DNA of 64,000 nt from Anaerostipes caccae L1-92 (GTDB lineage: Bacteria; Bacillota; Clostridia; Lachnospirales; Lachnospiraceae): positions 1,263,001-1,327,000 of the forward strand of contig NZ_AP023027.1 of assembly GCF_014467075.1 (NCBI RefSeq). The letters are read 5' to 3'. Positions 25,388-34,564 of the stretch are shown here, piece by piece (within the stretch, counting starts at the first letter, position 1; each line of letters starts with the position of its first letter). Both the position numbers and the translations under genes were made by a program. The notes under the pieces were generated by a model. That model worked only from the letters and a program-made list of their open reading frames with translations. It was not told the origin of the DNA and did no database searches.

Positions 25388-25421
25388 AGAGCTGAAGTGG
25401 GCTTGCCTACTTTGTTCTTTA
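25388..25421 (+). repeat. Hairpin repeat (partner at 46530-46560)
   Basis: AAGTGGG-CTTG-CCTACTT is followed by TGTTCTTT. The second copy has AAAGCAGG-TCTG-CCTGCTTT followed by GTTT, so paired bases differ between copies while the stem is kept. Both are preceded by GCCTAAG or GCCTGAG. Confidence 0.55.
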
Positions 25422-25452
25422 TTTAAGGATCTATTGAACAGCAGGAGGAGTT

Positions 25453-27015
25453 ATGAGAATTTTAAAAGTAATGAAAAAGGGCATATCGAAGATGCTGAAG
25501 GTCCTGCTGAGACGCCTTGTGATTGTAGGCGTCGTTATTGTGCTCCAGATAGCATGGCTGATCTGGCTGGCCCAGGTGATCGGAGAACATTCTAAGTTCA
25601 TTGAATGGGGACTTCAGCTGGTCAGTGTTGCAGTGGTGATATATATTGTGAATAAAGAAGAGAACCCGGCCTATAAGCTGGCGTGGACCATTCCGATTCT
25701 GATCTTCCCGATTTTCGGCGGTCTTCTATACCTTACTCTGGGCAATAAAAAACCGGCAAAGAAGCTGAGGCTGGAGCTGGAACGGTCTCTGGGTGAGACA
25801 GATTTTCTGCTGTCCCAGAGCGAGAGTGTCATGAACAACTTAAGACAGAGGAGTCCCCAGGCGGCGGCACAGGCAAAATATATCGATACGTCCGGAGGGT
25901 ATCCGATCTATCAGAATTCCTCGGCGAAGTATTACCCGTCCGGCGAGGCCATGTTTGAAGAGATGATCGAAGACCTGAAAAAAGCAAAGTATTATATTTT
26001 CATGGAATTCTTCATTGTAGAAGAAGGATATATGTGGAATACGATCTTAGAGATCCTCAAAGAACGGGTGGACGACGGTGTGGAAGTCCGATTTATGTAC
26101 GATGATGTGGGATGTGTTGATCTGCTCCCATACAAGTATTATAAAGAACTGGAACGCTGCGGCATTTCCTGTGTGGCATTTAATCCGATCATTCCTCTGG
26201 TGTCCACTGCATGGAACAACAGGGACCACCGCAAAGTAGTGGTCATAGACGGACATACGGCATATACCGGAGGGCTTAATCTGGCAGATGAGTATATCAA
26301 CCGGAAGGAACGCTTCGGCTATTGGAAAGATGCGGGACTCAAGGTCATCGGAGATGCGGTGTGGAACTTTACTGTGATGTTTCTCCAGGTCTGGAATGCG
26401 ATCCGGAAGACCGATGAGGGCTACGGCATGTTTGTGCCCCACGGCCACCATGAGGGACGGTTTGTCGACGACGGCTTTATCCAGCCTTACGCGGATAATC
26501 CCCTGGATACAGAGACAGTCGGGGAGAATGTGTATCTCAATATTATCAATGCGGCCACAGATTACGTATATATCTATACGCCGTATCTGATCATTGATAA
26601 TGAAATGATGACAGCGCTCTGTCTGGCGTCCAAAAGAGGAGTCGATGTGCGGATTGTCACACCGGGAATTCCGGATAAACCGACTGTCTTTTTGCTGACA
26701 CAGTCATACTATGCACAGCTGGTGGAAGCAGGGGTAAAAGTGTATCAGTATACGCCCGGATTCATTCATGCAAAATGTTTTGTCAGCGATGACGTCATTG
26801 CTACCGTAGGAACTATTAATATGGATTACCGGAGTCTTTACCTGCATTTTGAAAATGGAGTCTTTATGTATCACTGCCTGGCGGTGACGGAAGTCAAGAT
26901 CGATATGCTGAAGACGTTTAAGCAGTGTGAGCTGATCACAAAAGAACACTGTCAGGGCAATATGGTGAAGCGGCTGATGCAGAGTGTGCTCCGTGTCCTG
27001 GCACCGCTTCTGTAA
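25453..27015 (+). CDS. cls: Cardiolipin synthase (phospholipase D family)
   Basis: It makes cardiolipin from phosphatidylglycerol at the membrane. The 520-residue protein begins with a basic stretch and two membrane helices (about 20-42 and 48-95 region). Two phospholipase D motifs follow: HRKVVVIDG (H259) and HAKCFVSDD (H439), each in the usual context (GGLNLADEY and GTINMDYRSL). The length and layout are those of bacterial ClsA-type enzymes. AGGAGG precedes the start. The methyltransferase gene follows after 13 bases, so they are likely co-transcribed with hslO. Confidence 0.95.
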   Translation: MRILKVMKKGISKMLKVLLRRLVIVGVVIVLQIAWLIWLAQVIGEHSKFIEWGLQLVSVAVVIYIVNKEENPAYKLAWTIPILIFPIFGGLLYLTLGNKKPAKKLRLELERSLGETDFLLSQSESVMNNLRQRSPQAAAQAKYIDTSGGYPIYQNSSAKYYPSGEAMFEEMIEDLKKAKYYIFMEFFIVEEGYMWNTILEILKERVDDGVEVRFMYDDVGCVDLLPYKYYKELERCGISCVAFNPIIPLVSTAWNNRDHRKVVVIDGHTAYTGGLNLADEYINRKERFGYWKDAGLKVIGDAVWNFTVMFLQVWNAIRKTDEGYGMFVPHGHHEGRFVDDGFIQPYADNPLDTETVGENVYLNIINAATDYVYIYTPYLIIDNEMMTALCLASKRGVDVRIVTPGIPDKPTVFLLTQSYYAQLVEAGVKVYQYTPGFIHAKCFVSDDVIATVGTINMDYRSLYLHFENGVFMYHCLAVTEVKIDMLKTFKQCELITKEHCQGNMVKRLMQSVLRVLAPLL

Positions 27016-27028
27016 GGAGTAGGAGAAA

Positions 27029-27793
27029 ATGGATGAGTTTTCAAGCTATCAGAGTTTTGCGCAGGTTTATGATGAATTTATGGATCAGACCCCTTACAGA
27101 CTGTGGGGAGAAAATATCAGGCAGTATCTGAGAAAATACAAAGTTAAGGACGGAGCAGATGTCCTGGACCTGGGCTGCGGCACCGGCAGGATGACGAATC
27201 TGCTGGATGGTTTTGGGTACCGGATGACCGGGATGGACATTTCTCCGGAAATGCTTGAGATTGCTGCCGGTTCCGGGAATTCTGAAATTTTCTATATCTG
27301 TCAGGATATGAGGGAACTGGATCTTCTGCATCCTGCGGATGCAGTCATATCGACCTGTGACAGCCTCAATTATATATTAGAGCCGGAAGATCTGATACAG
27401 GTATTTGTGCGTGTGCGGGAGAACCTTAAAGAAGACGGGGTCTTTTTGTTTGACATGAACACGCTTTTTAAATATAAAACACTGCTTGCTGAAAATACGT
27501 TTGCGGAAGACCGGGAGGAGTGCAGTTTTATCTGGCAGAATTTCTATGATCAGGAAGACGGCATCAATGAATATGACCTGACACTGTTTATCCGGATGGA
27601 GTCGGGGCTCTATCAGAAGTTTGAGGAAGTGCATTTTCAGAGGGCATATGAGACAGAAGAGATAAAGGAGGCACTGCGCCTGGCCGGGTTTGAGATCCGG
27701 GAAGTCGTGGATGCAGATACTTTAAAAGAGCCGGAGACAGAGAGTGAACGGCTGTATTTTATTTCAACGATAAATCATGAGGTGGACAAATGA
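27029..27793 (+). CDS. Class I SAM-dependent methyltransferase
   Basis: A 254-residue methyltransferase with motif I VLDLGCGTGRM (45-55), the acidic GMDISPEML that holds the SAM ribose, and QDMRELDL / CDSLNYIL downstream. The substrate is unknown; the family is broad. AAGGAG precedes the start, and its end overlaps hslO by 4 bases (ATGA), so these two are translationally coupled in the cls-methyltransferase-hslO unit. Confidence 0.9.
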   Translation: MDEFSSYQSFAQVYDEFMDQTPYRLWGENIRQYLRKYKVKDGADVLDLGCGTGRMTNLLDGFGYRMTGMDISPEMLEIAAGSGNSEIFYICQDMRELDLLHPADAVISTCDSLNYILEPEDLIQVFVRVRENLKEDGVFLFDMNTLFKYKTLLAENTFAEDREECSFIWQNFYDQEDGINEYDLTLFIRMESGLYQKFEEVHFQRAYETEEIKEALRLAGFEIREVVDADTLKEPETESERLYFISTINHEVDK

Positions 27794-28677
27794 AAGATTA
27801 TATTGTAAGAGGTACGGCGGCAGACGATCAGGTGCGTTTTTTCGCTGCCTATACGAAAGATGTTGTGGAGGAGGCCAGACAGAGGCATAATACAAGCCCG
27901 GTGGCCACGGCTGCCCTGGGCCGCCTTCTGACCGCCGGGGCTATGATGGGGAGTATGTGCAAGAATGAACAGGATTTGATCACGCTTCAAATCAAGTGCA
28001 GCGGTCCTATCGGAGGTCTTACGGTGACTGCTGATTCAAAAGCAAATGTAAAGGGATATGCGGTACATCCGGATGTGATGCTGCCGCCGAGCAAAGAAGG
28101 AAAGCTCGATGTAGGAAAGGCCCTGGACTTAGGGGTGCTGACGGTTATAAAAGATATCGGCATGAAAGAACCGTATTCTGGACAGACCCATCTTGTATCA
28201 GGGGAGATCGCAGAGGACCTGACCTACTACTTTGCCGCGAGTGAGCAGATACCGACTTCTGTGGCGCTTGGCGTTTTAATGAATAAGGATAACACCGTCC
28301 GGCATGCCGGGGGCTTTATTATTCAGATGATGCCGTATGCGTCTGAGGAAGTGATCTCTGCTCTGGAGAAAAAGATTGCAGAATTTGAGTCTGTCACATC
28401 GCATCTGGAGGAGGGGAAAACTCCGGAAGACATAATGAATGAACTGCTGGGTGAGTTCGGAGTCAAGTTTTATGAGACTGTGCCGACAAAGTTTTCCTGT
28501 AACTGTTCCAAGGAGCGGGTGGAAAAAGCGGTTATCAGCGTGGGAAAAGATGAGATTAATGATATGATCAAAGACGGTAAAGATATAGAAGTAAACTGTC
28601 ATTTCTGCAATACACATTACACATTTAGTGTGGATGAGCTGAAACAGATGGCAGAAAAAACCGAAGCCGGAAGATAA
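27790..28677 (+). CDS. hslO: Hsp33 redox-regulated chaperone
   Basis: Hsp33 is a holdase that becomes active when oxidants release its zinc. The 295-residue protein has the family N-terminus YIVRGTAADDQVRFFAA, then GGLTVTADSKANVKGY. The C-terminal zinc switch is CNC (C237, C239) and CHFC (C270, C273). All four cysteines are present. It is the last gene of its unit and is followed by a strong terminator. Confidence 0.96.
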   Translation: MKDYIVRGTAADDQVRFFAAYTKDVVEEARQRHNTSPVATAALGRLLTAGAMMGSMCKNEQDLITLQIKCSGPIGGLTVTADSKANVKGYAVHPDVMLPPSKEGKLDVGKALDLGVLTVIKDIGMKEPYSGQTHLVSGEIAEDLTYYFAASEQIPTSVALGVLMNKDNTVRHAGGFIIQMMPYASEEVISALEKKIAEFESVTSHLEEGKTPEDIMNELLGEFGVKFYETVPTKFSCNCSKERVEKAVISVGKDEINDMIKDGKDIEVNCHFCNTHYTFSVDELKQMAEKTEAGR

Positions 28678-28680
28678 AGA

Positions 28681-28707
28681 AAAGCCATGGGAGACCGTGG
28701 CTTTTTT
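28681..28707 (+). terminator. Terminator after hslO
   Basis: AAAGCCATGG-GAGA-CCGTGGCTTT with one G-T pair, then a run of Ts. Confidence 0.88.
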
Positions 28708-28747
28708 TGTCGGAAAATGATATTATATGAGGAAAGGAGGGTGAAAG

Positions 28748-30289
28748 ATGAAGATTAAAAGACTGATCACAGTACTGCTGACAGCGTGTTTCATCATACC
28801 GCAGATCAGCGAGGTAAAGGCGGCAGAGACCTATCCAAATCTGGATGAAAAAATTACTGTAAAAAGTTATAGCGGTGAAAAGTATAAAGCAGGGGAAGCT
28901 CCCAATGAGGAAGAATGCTATGCACTTTCTTCAAAGGGAAGAAATCTGGACCAGACCATTGTGATGCCGTCAGATAAAGTGATGGTTCTTGAAAATTCAG
29001 GGAATCAGAATTATACAGATCTCAGAGCAGTATTGGAGGAGGACAGCTGCACAAACGATATAGATCTTGTGCTCTCTTCAAAACAACTGAGGGCACAAAG
29101 CAAAGTGAGTCTTAAAATAAATTTTGCAGATAAGAAGACAGAACCTTGTCTTAACAGGACTGCAATTTTGCTAAAAGAAGGCAACGATGTTGTCAAAAGA
29201 ATTCCGTTTTCCTATGATACAGCCGGATACCGGGATGAACACGACATTTCAGTATCCCAGTGGAGCGGAGAGTATGCTTATTTTTTTGGATTCGGAACAG
29301 TAAAGAGCATAGGGACCATTGATTACTGCCAGAGCAAAAAAACATTAAGGGTGACATACAAAAATGCAGGAACAGCCCCTGTACTCAAATTTACTCTTGA
29401 TCCGAACGGCTATTTCACGTTTTCTAACGGCAAATATGAATATTACGGTTCAAGTTCGGGCAATAAAGTCGGAGGAACCAACACTCTGAATTTAACAGCG
29501 AAAAGTAATTTAAAAAGGGACTTTGCGGATGCTGCCACGACAGGCAGCTTTGATATTAAAAATAAGCGCATCGCATTCATGCTGTCAGAACTTCTGATCG
29601 TATATAATGATGCGTACGATGCCAATGGAAACCCGGTGCCGGGAGTGACTCTTGACTCTCACGGCGGCTGTATCGAAGGGGGACAGATCTCAACGATACC
29701 TCTGTCTTATAATGTATCCCTGAAACCTTTGGGAACAATCAAGACAAAGATGTCTTCCAGCAAGACATCCTCCATCAAAGTTTCATGGAACAAATTAAAC
29801 GGCGTGTCCGGATACAGGATTTACCGTTCCACAAAGAAAAACTCCGGTTATAAGTACTTAAAACAGCTTTCTTCAAAAACAGCCTCATACACAAATAAGA
29901 AACTGAAATCCGGTAAGACTTATTATTATAAAGTGCGGGCGTACAGCGATGTGTTCGGTGACAGATACTACGGATCATACTCTGCGCCGTTAAAATCCGG
30001 GACAAGGCCGGCGAAACCGAGAGTTACGGTAAAAAGAAGCGGACGGCGGCTGAAGATTAAATATAAAAAGATTTCCGGGGCCAGCGGATACAGAATTTAC
30101 ATAAGAACCGGGAAAAAAGGAAAGTACAAGAGAGTCAAACAGTATACCAGCGGCAAAAAAGTGTCTTATAAAAGCAAGAAACTGAAGAGAAAAAAGACTT
30201 ACTACGTAAAGGTGAGAGCTTATAAGACGATCAACGGCAAAAAATATTTTGGAAGCTATTCCAAGGCAAAGAAAGTAAAGATAAAATAA
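28748..30289 (+). CDS. Secreted protein with two C-terminal fibronectin type III domains
   Basis: A 513-residue exported protein. The signal peptide KRLITVLLTACFIIPQI has a likely cut after VKA or VKAA (about 25). Residues 27-330 form a domain I do not recognise, with repeated Gly/Tyr-rich beta segments. Two FN3-like repeats follow, each with GYRIY and YYxKVRAY (about 335-425 and 430-513). The last domain is extremely rich in Lys and Arg, which may bind the anionic cell wall or surface polymers (inference). There is no LPXTG motif or clear anchor. GGAGG precedes the start. Confidence 0.8.
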   Translation: MKIKRLITVLLTACFIIPQISEVKAAETYPNLDEKITVKSYSGEKYKAGEAPNEEECYALSSKGRNLDQTIVMPSDKVMVLENSGNQNYTDLRAVLEEDSCTNDIDLVLSSKQLRAQSKVSLKINFADKKTEPCLNRTAILLKEGNDVVKRIPFSYDTAGYRDEHDISVSQWSGEYAYFFGFGTVKSIGTIDYCQSKKTLRVTYKNAGTAPVLKFTLDPNGYFTFSNGKYEYYGSSSGNKVGGTNTLNLTAKSNLKRDFADAATTGSFDIKNKRIAFMLSELLIVYNDAYDANGNPVPGVTLDSHGGCIEGGQISTIPLSYNVSLKPLGTIKTKMSSSKTSSIKVSWNKLNGVSGYRIYRSTKKNSGYKYLKQLSSKTASYTNKKLKSGKTYYYKVRAYSDVFGDRYYGSYSAPLKSGTRPAKPRVTVKRSGRRLKIKYKKISGASGYRIYIRTGKKGKYKRVKQYTSGKKVSYKSKKLKRKKTYYVKVRAYKTINGKKYFGSYSKAKKVKIK

Positions 30290-30308
30290 AAACAGGACGG
30301 GTGACAAC

Positions 30309-30800
30309 ATGGAAATTAAAGTGTGTGAGACAGAAGAACAAGTGCAGACACTGGCGGAATTGGCCTCTGAGATCTGGCACGAATATTTTGTATCTATTAT
30401 CTCAAAGGAACAGATCGACTATATGGTAGAGAAGTTCCAGAGCTACCAGGCATTAAAAAAGGCGATTGATGAAGAACACTATACCTATTTTCTTGGATAT
30501 GACGAAGGAAAGTTAGTGGGGTTCTGCGGCGTGAAGCCGGATGGGAACCGTCTGTTTCTGAGTAAACTGTATCTGCACAAGAAGAGCCGCGGAAAAGGGC
30601 TTTCCAGCATTCTATTAAGAAAGGCCATAGAGTTTGCAGAGAAGATGGATAAAAAAGCCATTTATCTTACCTGCAACAAATATAATCAGAACAGTCTGGA
30701 TATTTACAAAGCGAAAGGCTTTGCAGAGGTTGATTCCGTAAAAACTGATATCGGAAACGGATTTATCATGGATGACTACATCCTCCAGCTTGATTTATAA
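30309..30800 (+). CDS. GNAT family N-acetyltransferase
   Basis: A 163-residue acetyltransferase. The acetyl-CoA loop is KSRGKGLSSILL (residues 92-103, pattern R/Q-x-x-G-x-G/A), preceded by FLSKLYLHK on strand beta 4 and followed by LTCNKYNQNSLDIYKAKGF. The acceptor is unknown. It starts 20 bases after the FN3 protein gene, so they may share a transcript, and it is followed by a two-way terminator. Confidence 0.92.
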   Translation: MEIKVCETEEQVQTLAELASEIWHEYFVSIISKEQIDYMVEKFQSYQALKKAIDEEHYTYFLGYDEGKLVGFCGVKPDGNRLFLSKLYLHKKSRGKGLSSILLRKAIEFAEKMDKKAIYLTCNKYNQNSLDIYKAKGFAEVDSVKTDIGNGFIMDDYILQLDL

Positions 30801-30807
30801 GAAACTA

Positions 30808-30850
30808 AAGAACTCCTATGCCGATAAAATCAGCATAGGAGTTCTTTTAT
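30808..30850. terminator. Bidirectional terminator after the GNAT gene
   Basis: AAGAACTCCTATGC pairs perfectly with GCATAGGAGTTCTT (30808-30846), followed by TTAT on plus and by TTAG on minus. It serves the convergent acidic protein gene too. Confidence 0.85.
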
Positions 30851-31188
30851 TTATCATCTTCTTCTGGTGTGTCAGAAGTCTTATCCTCGTTGGAAACGTT
30901 GTCCTCGGAAGGAGTCTCTTCCTCAGATGTTTCTTCTTTCATTTCTTCTTCGTCCGTGATGTGGATGGAGAAGTAATCACGGCTGTCTTCCGCTGAATCC
31001 GGGAAAACATCGTCATCGTCAAATGCATCCGGATCCCAGTCATCGAGATCTTCATCCTTTTCCTGATCCTTTAATTCTTTCAGCTTGTCTATGATTGCTT
31101 TGATCTGGTCTCTGGCGATATATACAATTCCGCCGATGGAGATGATGGCAGTCACAACTTTCAGAAATTTTTTCAATTTTTTACCCAT
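30847..31188 (-). CDS. Small membrane protein with long acidic tail
   Basis: A 113-residue protein: a basic N-terminus (MGKKLKKFLK), one membrane helix (VVTAIISIGGIVYIA), a short coiled stretch (IKAIIDKLKELKDQEKDED), then about 75 residues dominated by Asp, Glu, Ser and Thr. The start at 31188 has AAGGAG upstream; the longer frame to 31266 would add an unlikely second hydrophobic start. I do not recognise a family. The acidic tail is probably disordered. Confidence 0.7.
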   Translation of the reverse strand: MGKKLKKFLKVVTAIISIGGIVYIARDQIKAIIDKLKELKDQEKDEDLDDWDPDAFDDDDVFPDSAEDSRDYFSIHITDEEEMKEETSEEETPSEDNVSNEDKTSDTPEEDDK

Positions 31189-31259
31189 AGTGTCGTGCTC
31201 CTTTCTCATTTCTGGTATAATCATTGTAATATGAAAAATTGGAAAAAGCAACGCAATGC

Positions 31260-31287
31260 TTGACAAAATAAAGTTTCGTGATAAAAT
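31260..31287 (+). promoter_or_regulatory. Promoter of the Gfo/Idh oxidoreductase gene
   Basis: TTGACA (31260-31265), a 16-base spacer and TAAAAT (31282-31287), about 40 bases before the start codon. Confidence 0.7.
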
Positions 31288-31328
31288 TTAGATAAGAAAT
31301 ATGATTTCACTTCAGGAAGGAGAATCAG

Positions 31329-32300
31329 ATGAGCGATTTAAAATGGGGTATTTTAGGATGCGGGGTTATAGCCAACGAGATGGCGCAGGCATTTGAAAAA
31401 ATGGGAAGAAAGGTCTACGGGGTCAGCAGCCGGACACAGACTAAGACAGAAGCATTTGCGGAAAAATACGGCGTCGAAAATGTCTACGGATCATATGAAG
31501 AAATGCTTGAGGATGAAAACATTGATGTGATCTATATTGCAACTCCACACAGCCAGCACTATGAGAATATGAAAAAAGCGATTGGGGCCGGGAAACATAT
31601 TTTATGTGAGAAAGCGATCACAGTCAATGACCATCAGCTGGAGGAGATCGTTTCCCTGGCGGAAGAGAAGAATCTGACAGTAAGGGAAGCCATGACCATC
31701 AGCCATATGCCGCTGTTTAAAGAGCTGAAGGACAGAATTGACAAAGGAGACATTGGAACCGTAAAGATGGTGCAGGTAAACTTCGGAAGCAACAAAGGAT
31801 ATGATTCTACGAACCGATTTTTTGCACTGGAAGCAGCCGGAGGAGCACTTCTCGATATCGGAGGGTATGCCACGACATTTGCAAGAACGTTTATGGACGA
31901 GGCGCCGAATACGATCCTTACCACAGTACAGTATGTAGAGACTGGTGTGGATGAACAGTCCGGTATCATTCTGAAAAACGAGTCTGACCAGATGGCGGTG
32001 ATCTGCCTTACCATTCGTGCAAAACAGCCGAAGAGGGGTGTTGTCACAGGAGATAAAGGATATATCGAAGTATACGAGTATCCGAGGGCTTCAAAGGCAA
32101 CGATCACAAATACAGAGACAGGCGTTACAGAAACCATTGAGGCGGGCAGGACAGAAGACGCTTTAGTATATGAGGTAGAAGCCATGGAAGGAACCGTCAG
32201 CGGTACGTTTTCCGATAACAATCTGGAGATTTCAAGAGATGTCATGAAAATTCTGAGCAGTGTGAGAACACAGTGGGGAATGAAGTATCCATTTGAATAA
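31329..32300 (+). CDS. Gfo/Idh/MocA family oxidoreductase
   Basis: A 323-residue NAD(P)-dependent dehydrogenase of the Gfo/Idh/MocA family, which usually acts on sugars, inositols or trans-dihydrodiols. The N-terminal Rossmann fold has GILGCGVIA (7-15). The conserved EKA of HILCEKAITV lies near residue 97, followed by the alpha/beta C-terminal domain with GALLDIGGYATTFAR. The substrate cannot be deduced and no pathway genes lie beside it. AAGGAG precedes the start. It ends in the spacer before the corA-like gene, which has its own promoter. Confidence 0.92.
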   Translation: MSDLKWGILGCGVIANEMAQAFEKMGRKVYGVSSRTQTKTEAFAEKYGVENVYGSYEEMLEDENIDVIYIATPHSQHYENMKKAIGAGKHILCEKAITVNDHQLEEIVSLAEEKNLTVREAMTISHMPLFKELKDRIDKGDIGTVKMVQVNFGSNKGYDSTNRFFALEAAGGALLDIGGYATTFARTFMDEAPNTILTTVQYVETGVDEQSGIILKNESDQMAVICLTIRAKQPKRGVVTGDKGYIEVYEYPRASKATITNTETGVTETIEAGRTEDALVYEVEAMEGTVSGTFSDNNLEISRDVMKILSSVRTQWGMKYPFE

Positions 32301-32303
32301 TGG

Positions 32304-32332
32304 TTGCCGTTTCCTTTTTCAATTGCTATAAT
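32304..32332 (+). promoter_or_regulatory. Promoter of the corA-like gene
   Basis: TTGCCG (32304-32309), a 17-base spacer and a perfect TATAAT (32327-32332). Confidence 0.65.
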
Positions 32333-32359
32333 GATAGTATTGTCAAAAGGAGGGGAATC

Positions 32360-33307
32360 ATGATCAGGATATTTAAAACTTATGAGGGATCAAAAGAATT
32401 AAGAGAGATTACCGAGATTGAACGCGAATCCTGGGTCATGATGACGGATCCGAACGGAGCAGAACTTCAGATGGTGGCAGAAAAATACCAGATCGATCTG
32501 GACGATCTGAGGGCGCCTCTGGATGAGGAAGAACGTTCTCGTCTGGAACATGAAGATAATTATACGATGATACTGGCCAATATCCCGGTAGTACGTGCAG
32601 AAGAGGGGAAGCGGCTTTATGAGACGATTCCTCTTGGCATCTTTATCACGGAAAAGGTCGTGTTTACGGTCTGCCTGGAAGAGACCAATATTTTGAAGCA
32701 GTTTACGGACGGGCTGGTGCCGAATTTCTATACATATATGAAGACTAGATTTGTATATCAGATTCTTTATAACAATGCGGCTCTGTTTTTGGTTTATCTG
32801 AGAATGATCGATAAAAGAGCCAACCAGGTGGAAGAGATTCTGCATGAGACATCCAGGAACAAGGACCTGATCCAGCTTTACGATTTAGAGAAATGTCTTG
32901 TGTATTTTACCACTTCCCTGAAGTCAAATGAGGTGGTGCTGGAGAAACTCAGAAAGCATATAGGACTTAAACACTACGAAGAAGACCAGGAACTGCTGGA
33001 AGATGTTATTATCGAGAATAAGCAGGCGATGGAGATGACCTATATTTATCATAATATCTTAAGAAGTACCATGTCGCTGTTTGGTTCCATCATCGACAAC
33101 AATCTAAACCAGGTCATGAAGTTTCTGGCTGCCATCACGATTGTGCTGGAACTGCCGACAATGATCTCAGGGCTTTATGGGATGAACCTGAATCCCGCAG
33201 GAATGCCGTTTTCGGGAAGCCCGATGGGGTTCTTCATCGTGAGTGCGTTTTCTGTGGCTGTCTGTGTGATCGCGGTGCTGATTTTGAAGAAGAAAAATTT
33301 ACTGTGA
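32360..33307 (+). CDS. corA: CorA-family divalent metal transporter
   Basis: A 315-residue protein with a large cytoplasmic N-terminal domain and two C-terminal membrane helices. The first helix ends in the family signature YGMN (GMN at 274-276), which forms the selectivity filter for Mg2+. The start at 32360 has AGGAGG upstream and begins MIRIFKTYEG; the longer frame from 32300 would start inside the previous stop and lacks a site. CorA relatives also move Co2+, Ni2+ or Zn2+, so the ion is not certain. Confidence 0.93.
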   Translation: MIRIFKTYEGSKELREITEIERESWVMMTDPNGAELQMVAEKYQIDLDDLRAPLDEEERSRLEHEDNYTMILANIPVVRAEEGKRLYETIPLGIFITEKVVFTVCLEETNILKQFTDGLVPNFYTYMKTRFVYQILYNNAALFLVYLRMIDKRANQVEEILHETSRNKDLIQLYDLEKCLVYFTTSLKSNEVVLEKLRKHIGLKHYEEDQELLEDVIIENKQAMEMTYIYHNILRSTMSLFGSIIDNNLNQVMKFLAAITIVLELPTMISGLYGMNLNPAGMPFSGSPMGFFIVSAFSVAVCVIAVLILKKKNLL

Positions 33308-33382
33308 GTTATTTCGTAATATTTGTAGTAAAACCGGAAAAGCTTTTTTACTGAAAACAGAAGATAACTGCTTTATATATTA

Positions 33383-33414
33383 AAAAGGGGACATCTATAG
33401 TAGATGGCCCTTTT
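33383..33414 (+). terminator. Terminator-like hairpin after corA
   Basis: AAAAGGG and CATCTA pair with TAGATG and CCCTTTT around loop TAG, with a short internal mismatch. The ATG in this stem is therefore not taken as the start of the next gene. Confidence 0.65.
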
Positions 33415-33451
33415 CAGGTTTGGGAAAATTAATTTTAGAGGAGATAATGGT

Positions 33452-34390
33452 TTGGAAAGTAAAGTTAATAGAAAAGAGCGTGTGTTTTTTTTAATAGGAC
33501 TAGTTCCTGTTTTTTGGTTATGTTTTAAAATGACGGGGAAAGTAACACAAGAACAGGCAGATTTTTTTACTAACGATGTAGCAGGTAGCCTGATAGAATT
33601 TTCTCCGCTCTTTATATTTTATTCTGGACTAATATCAACTATCTTTTATTTGGTTTTGTATATATTTCTATATTTAGTACAACTGGATAATATTCATGTA
33701 TTTAAGTTGCCATTAAATGAGTGGGAAGATCAAATGTATCATATGGTAATCATAGGTTCAATTCTGACTTTGATTTTATCCACTTTTTTTTGTTTTGTTG
33801 CTGTTTTCATAATAGAAAAAAGTATTTATAATGGTTTGGTTTTGTTGACAATAGGTATAGTTTCAATAGTATGTATTGTTATATTTAGACGGATATTGAG
33901 TGAAATAAAAATAAAAGAGATATGTAAACATTTCGGTTTGTACATTCTCACGTTTTTTGTTTTCTGTTCTTTTGCAATAGGGATACTTAGCCCTGCTCCA
34001 CACATAACAATTGAAACGAGATTTGGTTCAGATGGAAAAGTAAAGATTAATACAAGATCTAATGAAAAAATAAAACATGTTAGACTGCAGATACTAACAG
34101 GTGATAAGATTAAAGTAGCAGAACAGAAGGTGAGAAATTTTAGAACATCAGGGTTTTATCAAACAGACAAACGTAAATTTGATAAAGAGACAAAACAGAA
34201 AGAAGAATCCAGAACTTACAAGATTAATTTATCTGATTATAAAAAGGAGGTACTTCCTATGAAGAAGTACTTTGCACGTATTATTTTTGAAATTGAGGAT
34301 GAGAGATATTTGTTAATAAATGAATTTTTCATCAATAATAAAAAATTTTACTATAACGAAAATATAATGAAGTATGAATATAAAGACTAA
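33452..34390 (+). CDS. AT-rich hypothetical membrane protein
   Basis: A protein of about 312 residues that I do not recognise. It has five predicted membrane helices in the first 200 residues, then a soluble beta-rich domain (SDGKVKINTRSNEKIKHVRL) with a lysine-rich stretch. The start is taken as TTG 33452 because AGAGGAG lies 8 bases upstream; the ATG at 33404 lies in the preceding hairpin. The base composition and codon use (many ATA, TTA, TTT, AAA) differ clearly from neighbouring genes, which suggests recent transfer. Nothing in its context shows its job. Confidence 0.65.
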   Translation: MESKVNRKERVFFLIGLVPVFWLCFKMTGKVTQEQADFFTNDVAGSLIEFSPLFIFYSGLISTIFYLVLYIFLYLVQLDNIHVFKLPLNEWEDQMYHMVIIGSILTLILSTFFCFVAVFIIEKSIYNGLVLLTIGIVSIVCIVIFRRILSEIKIKEICKHFGLYILTFFVFCSFAIGILSPAPHITIETRFGSDGKVKINTRSNEKIKHVRLQILTGDKIKVAEQKVRNFRTSGFYQTDKRKFDKETKQKEESRTYKINLSDYKKEVLPMKKYFARIIFEIEDERYLLINEFFINNKKFYYNENIMKYEYKD

Positions 34391-34564
34391 AAGTATAATT
34401 TTATATTTTCCGGTCAGTCTATGTCTATTGAGGTACTAGTTTTACTCAAGATTATCATGTGTGATTTTATTCGTAAAATAAATGAATAATTATTTTAACA
34501 GTCCGCAAGATATGTGAATTATAATAATCCACATTTTGTTATTCTAACATCAGGAGGTAGTTAT
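34391..34564 (+). other. AT-rich spacer before the AraC-type gene
   Basis: About 170 very AT-rich bases with no open frame worth calling. Part of the AraC-type promoter must lie here, but I could not place -35 and -10 boxes with confidence. Confidence 0.4.

Noticed and set aside
33404..33451. ATG at 33404 as start of the AT-rich membrane protein
   Set aside because: This ATG lies inside the terminator-like stem after corA and has no ribosome binding site. TTG at 33452 has AGAGGAG at good spacing.
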